Counted from the stretch's first letter, positions 12,420 through 25,042 are shown. The stretch is 64,000 bases of DNA from Taenia hydatigena (GCA_036345935.2 JADWOT020000001.1:35152211-35216210); one strand, 5' to 3'. Numbers and translations are program-made. Notes: generated from the letters alone by a model not told the origin.

Positions 12420-13095
12420 ACCACTTAGTGCTTCTTCCTCCTACTTATTCGATTGATCTCGACCACCACCTCCTACAGGTAACTATCGCGCCCCTCACAC
12501 CTACTCACCTACTCACTTTCAAAGCACCATTGCCAATTTCAATCCCTTCTACATGATGCTTCTCAAATTAGGTAATAAAAATTAGCATTTAAAGTGTCCT
12601 AAAATTTATTTAAATCATACAACTATGCAGGAGTGAAGGATGACAGGTGGTAAAGAGCACGAGCAACCAAGTAGCAGAAAGAGGAACAAAAAACAGTATC
12701 TAAGTTATTTTAACTTGACAGTAACACGCATACTGTCACCATGTCACCATGTAGACTGCATTACGGCAGCAATTCACCAGTGCAAAGACCAGGTACGTGC
12801 AGAAGAAGGCTGCGCAGACTTATTCATCCACCAACAGAGTCATCGCCAAGTCACCGAAGCAATCACCCTAGTGTGTTGGACGCAAACACGTGGAATACGT
12901 GAGACTATGTAGGCTATCTGCTCCCACTCTGCTCTTTCCACGGGTGTGGAGGTCAAAGAGGAGAAACGAAAGCTGCATTTCTACATTTAGAGAAGGTGTG
13001 CAGCAGAACGAAACGAGTAGGTTATGCAGGTGGGTATCAGCATCCATCACTGGTGCTATGAGTAACGAGGTGACGTGGTGATGTTTAAGCACGTT
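12420..13095 (+). repeat. Repeat modules Q and P
   Basis: Module Q (about 12420-12600, with the CACCTACTCACCTACTCAC block) is followed by module P (about 12640-12870, with GAGCACGAGCAA and CAGTATCxAAGTTA blocks). The same order occurs at 35020-35470 and 40130-40600 (plus strand). It is inverted at 38590-39090, and module P alone is inverted at 26570-26840. At the end of this stretch (12990-13090) a further module matches 51480-51640 in inverted orientation. Confidence 0.7.
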
Positions 13096-13344
13096 TGGAT
13101 AAGGACCAGTGCTGTTGCTCTACCTCCGTTGTCTCTGTAATTAACGCTTCTGCAACACTCCGCCGAATTCCACGACCAGAGTGATCACAGCATCATTAAT
13201 GGTGACGGATACCTAGCCACTTCGTCAGGTCGTCGCACTTGCGTCATATGTGCGTGACCAATCAGTATTCCAAGTTAGAGGAGAATCGTTCGTCGAACAC
13301 GTCTCTGGCTGCCGACCTGTCGTCAAATGAGATTTATAAAAATC

Positions 13345-13990
13345 GACCACCTAAAGCCGCTACCAACCCGATGAACTCAAGGCGTGATAAAAAGCATTAA
13401 CTTCGTGTATTCTTACCAGGCATAGTATCATCATCAGGTTGAGGTCTAGAGGCAGCACAAAGGGCAGAAAGGTCAGCCTCAATTTACGCTGCGCACGTCC
13501 ATCCACCTCAGAATTGCGGGCTAGCTGAATAGCCACGCCCAAGTTTTGTGGCAGCCATTTCTCGCCCAAAGCGAATTTGAGCACGATGTACTGACTGACA
13601 ACAAAGGTTATGCAGTAGTAATTTACTAGAATAGGCCTGCCTCTCGATTCAAGCAACGCAGGAGAGAGTACGAGATTTTATTTCTTTGGTCACTGATCCG
13701 TTTGGTAAAATGACGGTGGCACATTATTTTTCTGCTTGGCCACTTTTCCTGACATCGTCTGCGCACAGATGCTCAAATTCGCCTTGGCCAAGAAGTAGCT
13801 GCACGAAAATTTGAGCGCGTCTACTCAGTTAGACTTACATTCTGTGGTGAATAGGCGTACGTAATGTGGATTTCCGTTAGGCCATTCCAATCTTCGTGCT
13901 GTTGGTTAAATTCAACCTGGCCAGGAGGCTGTTTTTCGTAATGAAAAACAAAATTAACGCTTTGATTACGCCTGGAGTTTGTTTGATTGG
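13345..13990 (-). repeat. Repeat module E, copy 1
   Basis: The reverse complement aligns along its length with 50715-51260, and in its upstream half with 25710-26050. Related shorter copies lie at 28380-28640 and 31970-32240. The 13360-13656 part keeps a 98-codon open frame on the minus strand whose counterpart at 50957-51235 (+) is also open. Copies carry frameshifts relative to each other in the flanking half, which argues that the whole is no longer coding. Confidence 0.7.
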
Positions 13991-14472
13991 TAAAAGCTTT
14001 CAATGGTTGGTTTTTGACATGTTGCGAAAAATACAGCGTCCATTCATTCCTGCTTAGTAGTCGTTTTCTTAGAGCCAGTAGCTTGAGCACAGGTAGGCGA
14101 CATTCACCATGACTAGTAACATGAGTAGCGAGGTAGCTTAATGAGAATGAAGGACATTAGGAGAAGGCTCGGCGATGTCACTGCTGCTGCTAGGAGGCCG
14201 AGATGCATGCACACGCGCAGCTCTGGTGATCAGAAGGGTTGGATTAACCACCTCCACAGCCGCTTCTTCATAACGGCATATTTGCTGTATATATATATAT
14301 ATGTGCTGGACTAAGTTTTTCTCAATGCTAGCTGAGAAGCGCTTGACGAACTGCTGGAACTGGCTTCACCTGCCTTCGATTAAGAAACGGACTCTCTCTG
14401 CCCGCTCTCACTCACTCGTTTTGAGGCAAAGAAAGCCGTGAATGTGACATTCCAATGAATCTGTTAGAGGAT
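13991..14472. other. No gene seen
   Basis: A short TA tract lies at 14288-14302. Nothing else is supported. Confidence 0.35.
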
Positions 14473-16524
14473 AGGAGTTAACAACGGACAACAATCTAGC
14501 TGTTTCATTTGCAAGTAGCACAAGCCTTGCTGCCCGTGTAAATCAGCATGTCCAAGATTAATGCGACCAGGGCGGAAAAGGAATGTCAAAGCCAAAGAGC
14601 TACGATGCGATGATCCACTCGAATGTACAAGGTGTTGGTCTAGAGGCAGAATTATGAGGAAGGGGAGAGAGGTCAGAGTCTACAGTCGCATACTCATAGA
14701 GTGGGAATTGTAGGTCTGTAATTCCTAGTTTTAATATAATCTGTAACTCATTACCCCCTCCTCTCAGCTTTGTAGCCTCCTCCTCCTGATAAAAGAAATA
14801 AAAGACCAAATAGATAGATCGAATTTTAGCATTTAGGTTCGAGGTGCAGAGAAATATTTTTGTCCTTCGGATGCACTGAGGAGCACGAGTGGACCCTCGT
14901 GCACTGTAACACATCTGCCACGTCTCAATAACAACGACAATTGGTGGTTGACCTGGACCCCAAACGCTCCACACTTGGTTCATTTCACTGACAGCTCTCT
15001 AGCCACGGATAACACGGAGATTGACGATAGCGTTTTCCTTCAGAGAACCAATACAGTTTTACTATTTCCTGCTTATTTGCACCTAAATAGCGAATTGTGT
15101 AACACTTATCACGAAAGTTAATTTAAAAATGGGAAGATATGCCCACGATGCTCAGTTTTATTCAAAGTAGGACAGGAGTTGCATGACTAGCCTGCTAAAG
15201 CGTCCATCTAAAATTTAACAGAATAACTTTTAAGCCTAGAATAATTGCAATTTCCGATTGTGCTACTGAAGTCATTGGAATAATCTATCAGTGATTTCTC
15301 ATTTCTATTCGGTGTCTGTATGACCGAAACTGACGCTCCTTTCCAAGACGCCCGATTGCTTGTCTGATTCACATTTCTGCTGCCTCAGCGCCATTTCGTG
15401 CGGCGGTGGACTCTGGTAAAGAGAGCGACCAAGTGTTCAAAGAGGAATGTGTGTGTGTTTATTTACTTTTGCTCATGACGAAACTGCACCTGTACCAACT
15501 GACTTGCAACTTATCCAAAACGAACACACTTAATTCTTTCTCTAGCTGCCATACCAGCATCAAGCAGTCTGAGAGGTGTGTCATCTGTTGCTTGACACTC
15601 ACTTGGCCATATTAACCGCCAGGTGCCTGTGTTACTACGCCACTGAAATCCTTAAAACTTAGGTTAGGTCGACCAATTTATGCAGAACTGCCATCTCTGC
15701 TGCAGTAGCTCTGACTATGGCACATCCATTTGACATGTTAAATAGGTCACAATAGTTGGTGAGGGTAAGAGAGGCTACGTCTCAAGTTGATCAGTGATCC
15801 ATCAAGTAGAGGAAGCAATGCCAAGTGGAGCATGCGATTGTCTCCAGTCTTCAAAGCATTCATAAAATCGAGTTAAAGGTAAAAGAGAGGTTGTGCCCTA
15901 CGGGAATTTCAACAGTGCTATCCTCTACACTGCAAATTGCTCCGGTCAACAACCTACTTAATGGCCAGATCTCTAGCTATCAAGCAACTCGAATCATTCA
16001 GTGAGTGCAGGCAGCGAGCGCTCTTCATAGGTGTTGCAATAAATGAAGCAGAGTGATGAGGGTGATGCTGGATTAGTGAGTAGCCTTCTCCCTCGAGGGC
16101 AGATGACAACGATTCCGTAGCGAGATGCGTTTTCGCCGAACGCCTCCTGCCTAGTCTTGGTGTATCGTAAGTGTACCGATATGACGAAGTGGTTGGAGAA
16201 CCGTCTCAATTGATGAATGATGCAGTGGTAAATCCTCATCATTCTTCTCCACTCATTCTATTACCAGTGAAAGTGGATGACATCTACCTGCATTAATCTT
16301 CTTCTTTTAAGGAAAATGACGTCAAAGTGGGTAGATAGGTTTGTAGGAGTCATTCCCTGTCGTTGATACCACAATGAATGCGATAGCGTGGTGAGGTTGA
16401 CGAAAATTTCAATAATGAGACGAATTCTTGCGGCTGGTTTGCTCAGATTTGGTGGATGTGTATGCCTAGGGAACGAAAAAGCAGATTGCGATTGGGATTT
16501 GTGAAGGTAATCGTGCGTGGTTTA
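14473..16524 (+). repeat. Palindrome I, left arm
   Basis: This arm of about 2 kb pairs with the reverse complement of 18202-20223. Landmarks are GGAGTTAACAACGGACAAC (14474 versus 20222), the GTGGGAATTGTAGGTCTG block (14700 versus 19995), and the GATTTGGTGGATGTG block (16448 versus 18280). Divergence is by scattered substitutions and short indels. The 15509-16020 part is present a third time at 32831-33320. No intact gene lies within; the 127-codon frame at 14600-14983 is not conserved as a protein between arms. Confidence 0.85.
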
Positions 16525-18101
16525 GAACTCAACCGGAGATTATAAGACGTTTTTTTGTTTGCATAGGCGCTTCGTAACGAAAACCTATGTTTTTGACCAA
16601 ATTCAGTGATATGGAATGACTTACCACTTGATTCACTTACATGATTAAGCAGCTATCCGACCACCCAAAATCCCTGATGGGGCGAATCCCTTGACACGGT
16701 AAGGTATCAGCAACTATGCTACCGTGTCTTTGATCCTTAAGATGAGTAAAATGACCAACAGTCCGAATGGTTGGTCATGTTTAAGATGATACAACAACGT
16801 GATGCGACTGTGGCTCCCAGTTAATCGACTGCTTAGCGGTCTGGTTAGTGAAAAGCTCATCACCCACATCAGTTGGCTGCTTAATAGGTACCTTCGACCC
16901 TCCACAATCTGCTGCCAGATGAGTCAGCTAGACTTGAACTTCAATATTTATTGTCCAAGCTGTAGAACGACTGAATGGCCCATCAACTAACCAACAGCTT
17001 TGATCGAGCATTATCCCTTGGCTAAGTCAAGTGCCAACATGAAGCCAAAAGGCTATAGAAGCGGCTTGACAACTGCTAAAGTAGAGTGAAATGGAATTTG
17101 ATGCCAACTGACCCATAATAAATTTTGGTAACTCGGCACGTGAGATGCAAGTGGATCCAATTATCTTTCATACGAAAAGGGAACAATCAAAGTGAATCCC
17201 AACGTGAAAGCAGATTCTTGCCCTCAGCTAATGCATGTGGTGATTTGATCTTGCAATTAATCAAACCTGCAAGATCAAGCTCAACGTACGTCTCTTGTCA
17301 GCTTGTCCTGGAGGGTTCAGGTGACTCACGAGAAGCCTCGACAAGTCAGCTGACCTCCTGCAGTAGTCCAAAAGCTAGCAATTTGGGTGAGCAATACGTG
17401 GTTGCATAGGTTTTGTGACAAGCCAGCCATGCAGTACGACAACAGAGGCACATCGTGGGAGAGAAAGCTTCAGGCAAAGATAGGACTACCTTGTTTTCTT
17501 TGCATCGAGTAGAATGCAAACAAGTAGTGAGCACTCTCTTGGTGGTGCTATGAGCTAGTCGAAGTGATAAGGGTTGTGCTGGCACAGAGAGTACCCTTCC
17601 TCCTCGAAGGCAGATGAGGATGGGTTGTAACCTCGCATGGAGGGTGGCAATATTGGTCACCTTAGGGCTACATTTCCGGCCCATAAAGGGTAGCATCGAG
17701 GCTGTTAAAACAGGTATGATGACTTTGGAGTGATTTTGGATAGCAAAACATTTGTTGATACGTCAAGTTGGTCGCGCATGTTATTAGAGGCATGACACAG
17801 GCTAGATCTACGGATGGCCGTCGATCTACTGAGAGAAGGATATGGTGACAAGAGAATAATGTGATTAACTGTTACATTCAAGGCGTTCATAAAAGCGAAT
17901 GGTGGCAGAAATAAAAAATGCTCCTCCGAATTCCCTTCACTGCTAACCCCTACTCGGGTAAATTCCGTCGTTTTACAAACTACTTAACGGCTGGATCACT
18001 GACTAACAAACATTACATTTATTCCCTCAGAATGGGTGGAGTGAGGACAGGTAGCGAGCGCTCTTCATTAATGATGCCATGAACGAGGCAGAGTAATGCG
18101 C
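16525..18101 (+). repeat. Palindrome I interior with further repeat copies
   Basis: No gene is supported. The 17715-18000 part matches 53335-53640 in the same orientation, and 18030-18101 resembles 15995-16065. The sequence is cut off by the N gap, so the true centre of the palindrome is not visible. Confidence 0.5.
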
Positions 18102-18201
18102 NNNNNNNNNNNNNNNNNNNNNNNNNNNNNNNNNNNNNNNNNNNNNNNNNNNNNNNNNNNNNNNNNNNNNNNNNNNNNNNNNNNNNNNNNNNNNNNNNNN
18201 N
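18102..18201. other. Assembly gap (100 N)
   Basis: Exactly 100 N characters, the usual placeholder for a gap of unknown size. The right arm of palindrome I begins at the first base after it. An inverted repeat of this length is a common cause of assembly breaks, so the gap size should not be trusted. Confidence 0.98.
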
Positions 18202-20223
18202 TAACCCACGCTCGATTGCCTTCACACAACCCAATGGCGAACTGATTTTTCGGTCCCCTTAGGCATGCACATCCACCAAATCTAAGCAAACCAGCTGCAA
18301 GGATTCGTCTCAATATTAGGATCTTCGTCATCCTCACCAGTCTAGCACATTCATCGTTTTACCAACAATAGGGAATGACTCCTACAAACCTATCCACCCA
18401 CCTTGACGTCATTTCCTTAAAAGGAGTAGATCAATGCAGGTAGGTGTCATTTACTTTCATTGGCAACATCATGAGTGGAGAAGGATGATGAAGACTAACC
18501 ACTGCATCATTCATCAATTGAGACGGTTCTCCAACCACTCCGTCATATCGGTACACTTACGGTACACCAAGACTAGGCGAGAGGCTTTGGCGAAGACGCA
18601 TCTCGCCACGGAACCGTTGTCATCTGCCCTTGAGGGAGAAGGCTACTCACTAATCCAGCATAACCCTCATCACTCTGCTCCATTCATTGCAGCACCTATA
18701 AAGAGCGCTCGCTGCCTGCACTCACTGAATGATTCGGGATGCTTGATAGCTAGAGATCTGGCCATTAAGTAGGCTGCGGACCGGAGCAATTTGCAGTGTA
18801 GAGGATAGCACTGTTGGAATTCCTGTGGTCCACATCCTCTCTTTCGGCTTCAATCCGATTCCATTAATGCTCTGAATGCTGGAGACAATCGCTTACTCCA
18901 CTTGGCATTACTTCCCCTACTTGATGGATTGCTGATCAGCTTGAGACGTAGCCTCTCTTATCCTTACCAACTGTTGTGACCCATTTGACATGTCAAATGG
19001 ATATGCCATAGTCAGAGCTACTGCAGCAGAGATGACAGCTCTGCCTAAATTGTTCGACTTAACCTAAGTTTTAAGGATTTCAGTGGCATAGTAACACAGG
19101 CGTCTAACGGTTAATGTGGCCGAATGAGTGTCAAGCAACAGATGACACACCTCTCAGACTGCTTGATGCTGAGAGAGAGAATTAAGTGTGTTCGTTTTGG
19201 ATAAGTTGCAAGGCAGTCGGTACAGGTGCAGTTTCGTTATGAGCAAAAGAAAATACGCACACACACACACTCGTCTTTGAACACTTGGTTGCTCGCTTTA
19301 CCAAAGTCAACCACCACACATAAAACAATGCTGAGGCAGCAGAAACATCAATTAGACAAACAACAGGCCGTCTTTGAAAGGAGCGTCAGTTTCGGTCATA
19401 CAGACACCGAATGAGTAATCACTGATAGATCATCCCAATGACTTTAGTAGCACAATCGAAAATTGCAATCATTCTAAGCTTGAGAGTTATTCTGTTAAAT
19501 TTCACGTAGACACTTTAGCAGGCTAGATATGCAACTCATGTCCTACTTTGAATAAAACCAAGCATTGTGGGCATATCTTTCCATTCTTAAATTAACTTCT
19601 GCAATAAGTGTTACACCAATAGCTATTTGGGTAAAAATAAGCAGAGAATGGTAGAACTGTGTTGGGTCCCTGAAGAGAAACGTTATCGTCATTGTCCGTG
19701 GTACCCGTGGCTAGAGAGCTGTCATTGAAATGAACCAAGTGTGGAGCGTTTGGGATCCAGGTCAACCACCAATTATCGTTGTTATTGAGACGTGGCAGAT
19801 GTGTTACAGCGCACGAAGGTCCACTCGTGCTCCTCATTTCCTCCGAAGAACAAACCCAAATGCTAAAATTTGATCCATCCATTTGGCCTTTTATTCCTCC
19901 TATCAGGAGGAGGAGGAGGCTACAAAGCTGAGAGGAGGGGGTAATGAGTTACAGATTATATTAATACTACGAATTGCAGACCTACAATTCCCACTCTATG
20001 AGTATGCGACTGTAGACCCTGACACCTCTCTCCTCTCTCATAATTCTGCCTCGAAACCAATACCTTGTACATTCGAGTGGATCATCGCATCGCTGCTCTT
20101 TGGCTATTACATTCCTTCTCTGCCCTGGTTGCATTAATCTTGAACATGCTGATTTACACGAACAGTAAGGCTTTTGCTACTTGCAAATGAAACAGCTAGG
20201 TTGTTGTCCGTTGTTAACTCCTG
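18202..20223 (-). repeat. Palindrome I, right arm
   Basis: Reverse complement of 14473-16524. Its outer end at about 20223 coincides exactly with the start of another repeat block (20224 onward), which shows a recombination junction between two families. The arm begins at the N gap, so it may extend further inward. Confidence 0.85.
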
Positions 20224-21075
20224 GTTCGGCCAGTCACATATTCAACGACATGAGAGACTGAATGGCAGACTGTATGAAAGCCCAAAGAAACCTGACAGAG
20301 AGCGTTGTCCACCTTAGATATCACTTGCCTTTGGAATCGTTATAATCATCAATCTATACCGAGGAATAGGTCTCGTTTTGGCTATTGGTCAGTTGATGGA
20401 CTAGTCATTCAGTCAACAATTTGTGCCCACGTGGCTAGCTGGTTGGCTGGAAGCATGTTGAGGGCATGACAAGTATACTGGATAGGCAAAAGAGGCAGAT
20501 AGTGAGCCATTAGTGAAGCAGTGCGCTTATTGGCTGCTGATTAACCTGGAACCCGGCCACGCTCTATAGTCATTTCGTTACCAACTTGATCGACCAATTG
20601 GATCGATGATCTGCAAGTCAACGGCAGACTCCGAATGCTGTAGCAATAAGTGATTACAAACAAATTGGGAAACGACTAATTGCCATTAGTGGTGCACGTA
20701 CGAAAGTTGGCAATAATGCCTACTTGTGACGCGTATTTCGGCTTTTTAAGGGAGGATGTGGGATGAATACGTGACTGAGTAAAATGAGTTGGCGGAGCGA
20801 CACATCATTGAAGTCTTTGACGTCTCACTGTAGTCCATCGGCACATTATGACATTAATTAATAAGGGGAGAAGATCATGCTTTCATGTTTGGGTGGACAT
20901 TGGCTCATTTATACTCGACTCACTTATCAAGATTTCGCAGTGAATTTATGGAACATTTGACATTAGGTTCACTCCTTACTTTAGTCTTTAGCAGAACTGG
21001 CTGAGACTACAATGGCGAGACTGTTCCAAGGCAACCTCACAATGTTTTCTTGGGCAAAAAGTGGCACACCCCTCC
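20224..21075 (+). repeat. Repeat module T, copy collinear with 44230-45125
   Basis: Aligned blocks include GCTGGTTGGCTGGAAGC (20436 versus 44503), GATCTGCAAGTCAACG (20609 versus 44672), CGAAAGTTGGCA (20702 versus 44763) and GGATGAATACGTGACTG (20761 versus 44823). The same module is inverted at 33365-34210 in the palindrome II left arm and more diverged at 29690-30150. No product is evident. Confidence 0.8.
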
Positions 21076-23060
21076 TTTAGTCAAAAGCAAGTCGCTTATC
21101 TCTGCACAAATGTGCTAGCAACCTATATATTTCCAAGATCAAAGGGACAAACGTCACTCAGTGCACATCAAAGGGAGAGCATCCAGCCATCCAACATGAC
21201 GATTGCCATTGGAATGCTACTGCGTCCTTCCTAGTATTTCCTCATTTCACAAAGTTTTGTGAATGAGTCCAGTCACCAATCATCAGACCTGTTTGCAGTC
21301 ACCTATCAGCCAAGGCAGATGTGTTGTAGGGTCCGAGCGAGATGCACTGCGTCCTGACCATTGCTCTAATCTGATATGCTGCCTCACCCAGACTGACTCA
21401 ACATGGCCAAACCATTTGCTCGACCAGCTTACTAATGCAGCTTTTCCCTTCGCCCTGTAATTTGTCAGTGTCACCTAAGGCGCGCAGTCTGATAAATCGG
21501 CCATATCTAGTGGGCTTGTTCGGCCCTTAACAACGTACTACTCAGTCAGACAGCTGGATTGGAACTTGAACATCAACTACTTACAAACTCGACAAGTGAC
21601 TAATCTCTTGGGGCGACTTTTAGTTCTTACCATCAAAGGGACAAATGTTGTGCGATGCACCGTGGGGCGAGAGCATCCAAATATGCATTTAAATGCCACC
21701 ACGTCTCCCCTCAAAACACTGAATCTTAATGACATTGACCCGATTATAATGTTGAATTCACGCATTGCAATTCTACTCATTTAATTTAGCGGAATAGGTT
21801 CTACACATGAGAATGTTTAAAATCTGCGCACATGAATTTGCAGGTCTTTGATGTTGGCGCAGCCCTAAGCACAGAAGCACTGTTGTCGCACAACTGAGTG
21901 AATCCACCAGCATAACCCTTATCACACTGACTCGTTCATTACCTCACCAACGAGGAGTGCTCGGTGCATGTTTTCATTCCACTCCTGGGGAGAAGACGCA
22001 AGTCAAGGAGAAGAATCTGTGAGGAATCTGTGACACCTTGCAGTGGATCGGTTGGAGGAGGGGCTTAAATGAAGGACTACAATCTAGCTGCTCAAGCAAG
22101 TACATTTGCCTGATAATCTAAACGAATGACTAGCAGGCATAGGGCGACGTCACGCTAAAATAATCGCTGGTCTAAATTGTTATTAGGCCACTGCAACGTC
22201 AAGAGTGCCATGTGGTTGATTCATCGACTGTTGCAGCGAAGACGACATGACGCTATAGCAGAGAAAGTACCAATGTCTGACAACCCTAGCAAACCTACTG
22301 AGGGGTAGTACCTACACATGCTAACTTCAAGCATCACTCCATTGAGTAATGCATCACCTCTTGCTGCGGGATGAAATACAAGGCCAAATATCCGCTCTGC
22401 TTCTCGCCTGCCCTGAGACGCATGCTTGGGTTACCATAGAGTAGTGTCAGCGCCTGCAATACAAAAGCAAGTACAGTCGACTTGTGCAGGAGGGCGAAGA
22501 GGATTCGCTAACCATACCTCGTGGCGATGATATGACGATTCATCTCCCCTTCTTCTGAGCTCTGGCATCCGCGCTGTCTGAAGGATATTGTGCACTAGTC
22601 AACACACTGGCTGGCGCTAAGGGGGTTCTGCCTGAAGGAAATATGAACATTCCCAGTCAATGAGTCCGTCCTGTCAATAACACCGGAATCGCATGCATTA
22701 GTAGCACAAAAGGAAAACGCGTAACTTAATAATACGGTTTTGCATTTCATGTAAATTGCTAGCGCCTTGTCATGCTGCAATGTTTATGCTGAAACAGCGT
22801 ATGCCGGTGTTACGATGCTGGTTTGGTGAAGTCTTTACTTCCCCAAAGGCAGAAGACGACAGTTTGGTAGCTAGAGACGTGTTCGGCAAACGCTTCCCGC
22901 CTAACATGGAGATCTGTTTAGCCAAGTACACAAATAATGGATGTGCCGATATGACGAGGCCACTTCAGAATCGTCAATGTTGGTGAGTGATGCAATAGTC
23001 AATCTGGTCGTCCAAATTGGCGGAGGGACGAATGTGCCTGCGTCATCATTTTGCGTGCAG
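21076..23060 (+). repeat. Diverged repeat mosaic
   Basis: The 22200-22480 part is an eroded relative of 11640-11900 (shared CGAxGACATGACxCT, CAGAGAAAxT and ATATxxGCTCTxCT blocks). The 21840-22000 part resembles 17500-17600 inverted, and 22840-23000 is a module M copy. ORFs in this stretch are short and unremarkable. Confidence 0.5.
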
Positions 23061-23824
23061 CTGTGACCGTCGATCAGCCGATCACTTGCACTTGTAAGAA
23101 TCACCATAATGCAACGATGTTTACGCATTCATTAGTGCTACTAAGTATCAGTGGACGTTGGCTTATTCGGTGTTTGCTCTTCGAGACATAATTAAGTTTA
23201 TTCGATCTGCCTACGCGCAAAAGCAGTGATTTTAGAAGGATAAGCATGACTTGCGACAACACCACTGCACCCGTGGCTGACCAGTCTAATGGACACACAT
23301 TCCTTTGGAGGCATTTACATCCCATTACTGCTCATTACGCAGTGCTCAAGACTTAAGTAGATGTCATAATTTGACTTAATTCTAGTAGTCCTACTGTTGT
23401 GAACGGTCACAGGTATGATTCTCAGCAGTAGTTATTTTTGATTAATCCTTTTGTTCATTCAACTCAGTCTGCATCCCATTTATCCTGCAACAGTGGTTAT
23501 CGAGGTGAGCTTAGAGCCACTGTCAATTTATTCGTAATGGAGAAGGAAATAGGGGAACTGTTTGTAAATAGTCAGATCACATACCGTCCTTTTTAACAAT
23601 TAATATAATAGTAAACTTTGTAGTAGTCCGCAGCACTACATTGTCCCAATCAGAGATGAAACATGCCATTCATGCATGAATATATTTAGGCAACTCAATG
23701 TTCTATCATCGTACACCACTAAATTTTCTAACTTTCCAACGAGGAAGCTTGCAAGCAAAATGAACTTACAGCAGCACACAGTAAGGCTACCTGCAAACAC
23801 CTAAGCGCCCCTGCGGCGTAGTTT
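23061..23824. other. 3' flank of the cationic-peptide gene
   Basis: No further ORF is supported. On the minus strand an AATAAA (plus-strand TTTATT at 23527-23532) lies about 290 nt beyond the stop codon of the upstream peptide gene and is a possible polyadenylation signal. Confidence 0.3.
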
Positions 23825-24172
23825 TCAAAGGCCTTGAAGGATAATGGGAATGAGGACATCTCCATGCTTTCTGATGAATCTCCGGACACCATCGCCGACC
23901 CTTTGAAAGGCACGCCTCAGCCTTTCTCGAAAACGACGCCATCCAGCTGGCATGAGGACATCCCTCCGCTCATCAATTTTATAGGGTTGGTACACCAATA
24001 AACCTTCCTCTGACTCAGTAAGTACCTCATCATTTGGGAAATCGAGTGTCTCAAACAGGTCCACTTCCAATTTTCGTGCAGCCTCACCGCCTGGCACTGC
24101 AGCAGGAGACACTTGATATGAGACGAATGCAAGGAATAGAAAAAGGCAGACCAGGCTCGAGTGTGATAGCAT
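23825..24172 (-). CDS. Secreted precursor with cationic amphipathic C-terminal peptide (antimicrobial-peptide-like)
   Basis: Single-exon ORF of 115 residues from an ATG at 24172 to TGA at 23825. Residues 1-24 form a signal peptide (hydrophobic core VCLFLFLAFV, likely cleavage near SPA-A). Residues 30-68 are acidic, with 12 D/E against 3 K/R. A dibasic Arg-Arg at 69-70 could be a convertase site. From Gly77 the chain turns strongly basic (RRFRERLRRAF, then GVRRFIRKHG), about +8 net, with a glycine hinge at 93-95 and an uncharged hydrophobic tail 106-115. The only cysteine is in the signal peptide. Acid-neutralised prepropeptides with a basic amphipathic helix are the layout of many antimicrobial peptides, and trematode helminth defence molecules have a comparable helix. 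I see no sequence match to a named family. A TATA box 64-71 nt upstream and a degenerate paralogue nearby support a real gene. A neuropeptide or structural secreted peptide remains possible. Confidence 0.6.
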   Translation of the reverse strand: MLSHSSLVCLFLFLAFVSYQVSPAAVPGGEAARKLEVDLFETLDFPNDEVLTESEEGLLVYQPYKIDERRDVLMPAGWRRFRERLRRAFQRVGDGVRRFIRKHGDVLIPIILQGL

Positions 24173-24235
24173 TCTGTGCTCTGGTGGTATTAACGGCGAT
24201 TGGGTGCGTAAATGGTGTACAACACCTACGCCACG

Positions 24236-24243
24236 TATTTATA
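24236..24243 (-). promoter_or_regulatory. TATA box of the cationic-peptide gene
   Basis: TATAAATA on the minus strand, about 64 nt upstream of the ATG at 24172, predicting a 5' leader of roughly 40 nt. The same upstream region is recognisable in the paralogue near 25490, where TATTTAAG occupies the comparable place. Confidence 0.55.
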
Positions 24244-24249
24244 TGCTTC

Positions 24250-25042
24250 ACCAAGCACTCGATTAACTTCCCGACAGCCTTGTTTATACGAGTGGGTGGT
24301 TTTGATGCCGCATTACAATTGTCTTGGGTAGCAGAATCTGAATGAAATAATATCGGTCTGGTCATTTGGACACTTTTGCATTGATGGGAGTTCCAGTGTG
24401 TCCGCTGGGTTGTGAGCCTTACATCAGCAAATACTGCTTAGTTAATTCACACAACTTATTCGTAACCGCTGCTTGTATTCGGAATAACTGCTGCTAGGCA
24501 CAATACCCCATCTCTCACTCATCCAGAGATGTCAGAATGCAGGTTAGTACAAAACCATTACCATGGATAATGAATGGAATATGTGATTCGGTAAATATCT
24601 TACTTTACAAAGGATGTTTGTGCGAAGCGGAAAAACAGTGCTGAGTCCAAATTACTCTCCAGGACACCTAGACGACTTATGAGTGAAGAATATCTTAAAT
24701 TGAAAATAGACAAAACCGACCACAGTCATTAACATGGCAACTAAAGCAGCTGAGAATATAATGCCCACCCGTGTTAAAGCATTTCCCTTATTATTCTATC
24801 TAGACACTACCTGTAATGTTACGACGATGACCTTAATCGCCAGGAAGTGACGACGAATTCCACTGGTGCACCTCACCATGAATAGTACCGCAGAACACCT
24901 TCTGTCAGACTTTGCCGCAGCAAAATCGCTGTTGGGCAGGAGGAGCATTACAAGGTCTCATTAAATTTTGCAACTTTATCAGTCTTAAGTCATAGTTTAG
25001 AGAAAGCAAGTTCGTTCTGCATAACTGTTCCAGCAAATCTGT
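24250..25042. other. Spacer between the two head-to-head peptide-gene copies
   Basis: No ORF with supporting signals was found. No repeat copy was recognised, so this is among the least repetitive parts of the central window. Confidence 0.35.

Noticed and set aside
14288..14302. TA tract as a promoter TATA box
   Set aside because: It is a simple dinucleotide microsatellite with no ORF in a sensible position.
14600..14983. 127-codon minus-strand ORF
   Set aside because: Part of the palindrome I arm. The partner at 19592-20137 is split into different frames, so coding is not conserved.
24084..24365. 93-codon minus-strand ORF overlapping the peptide gene
   Set aside because: It starts without ATG support and runs through the promoter. 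The overlapping frame with signal peptide and cationic tail explains the region better, though the same frame is also open in the paralogue, so it should be remembered.
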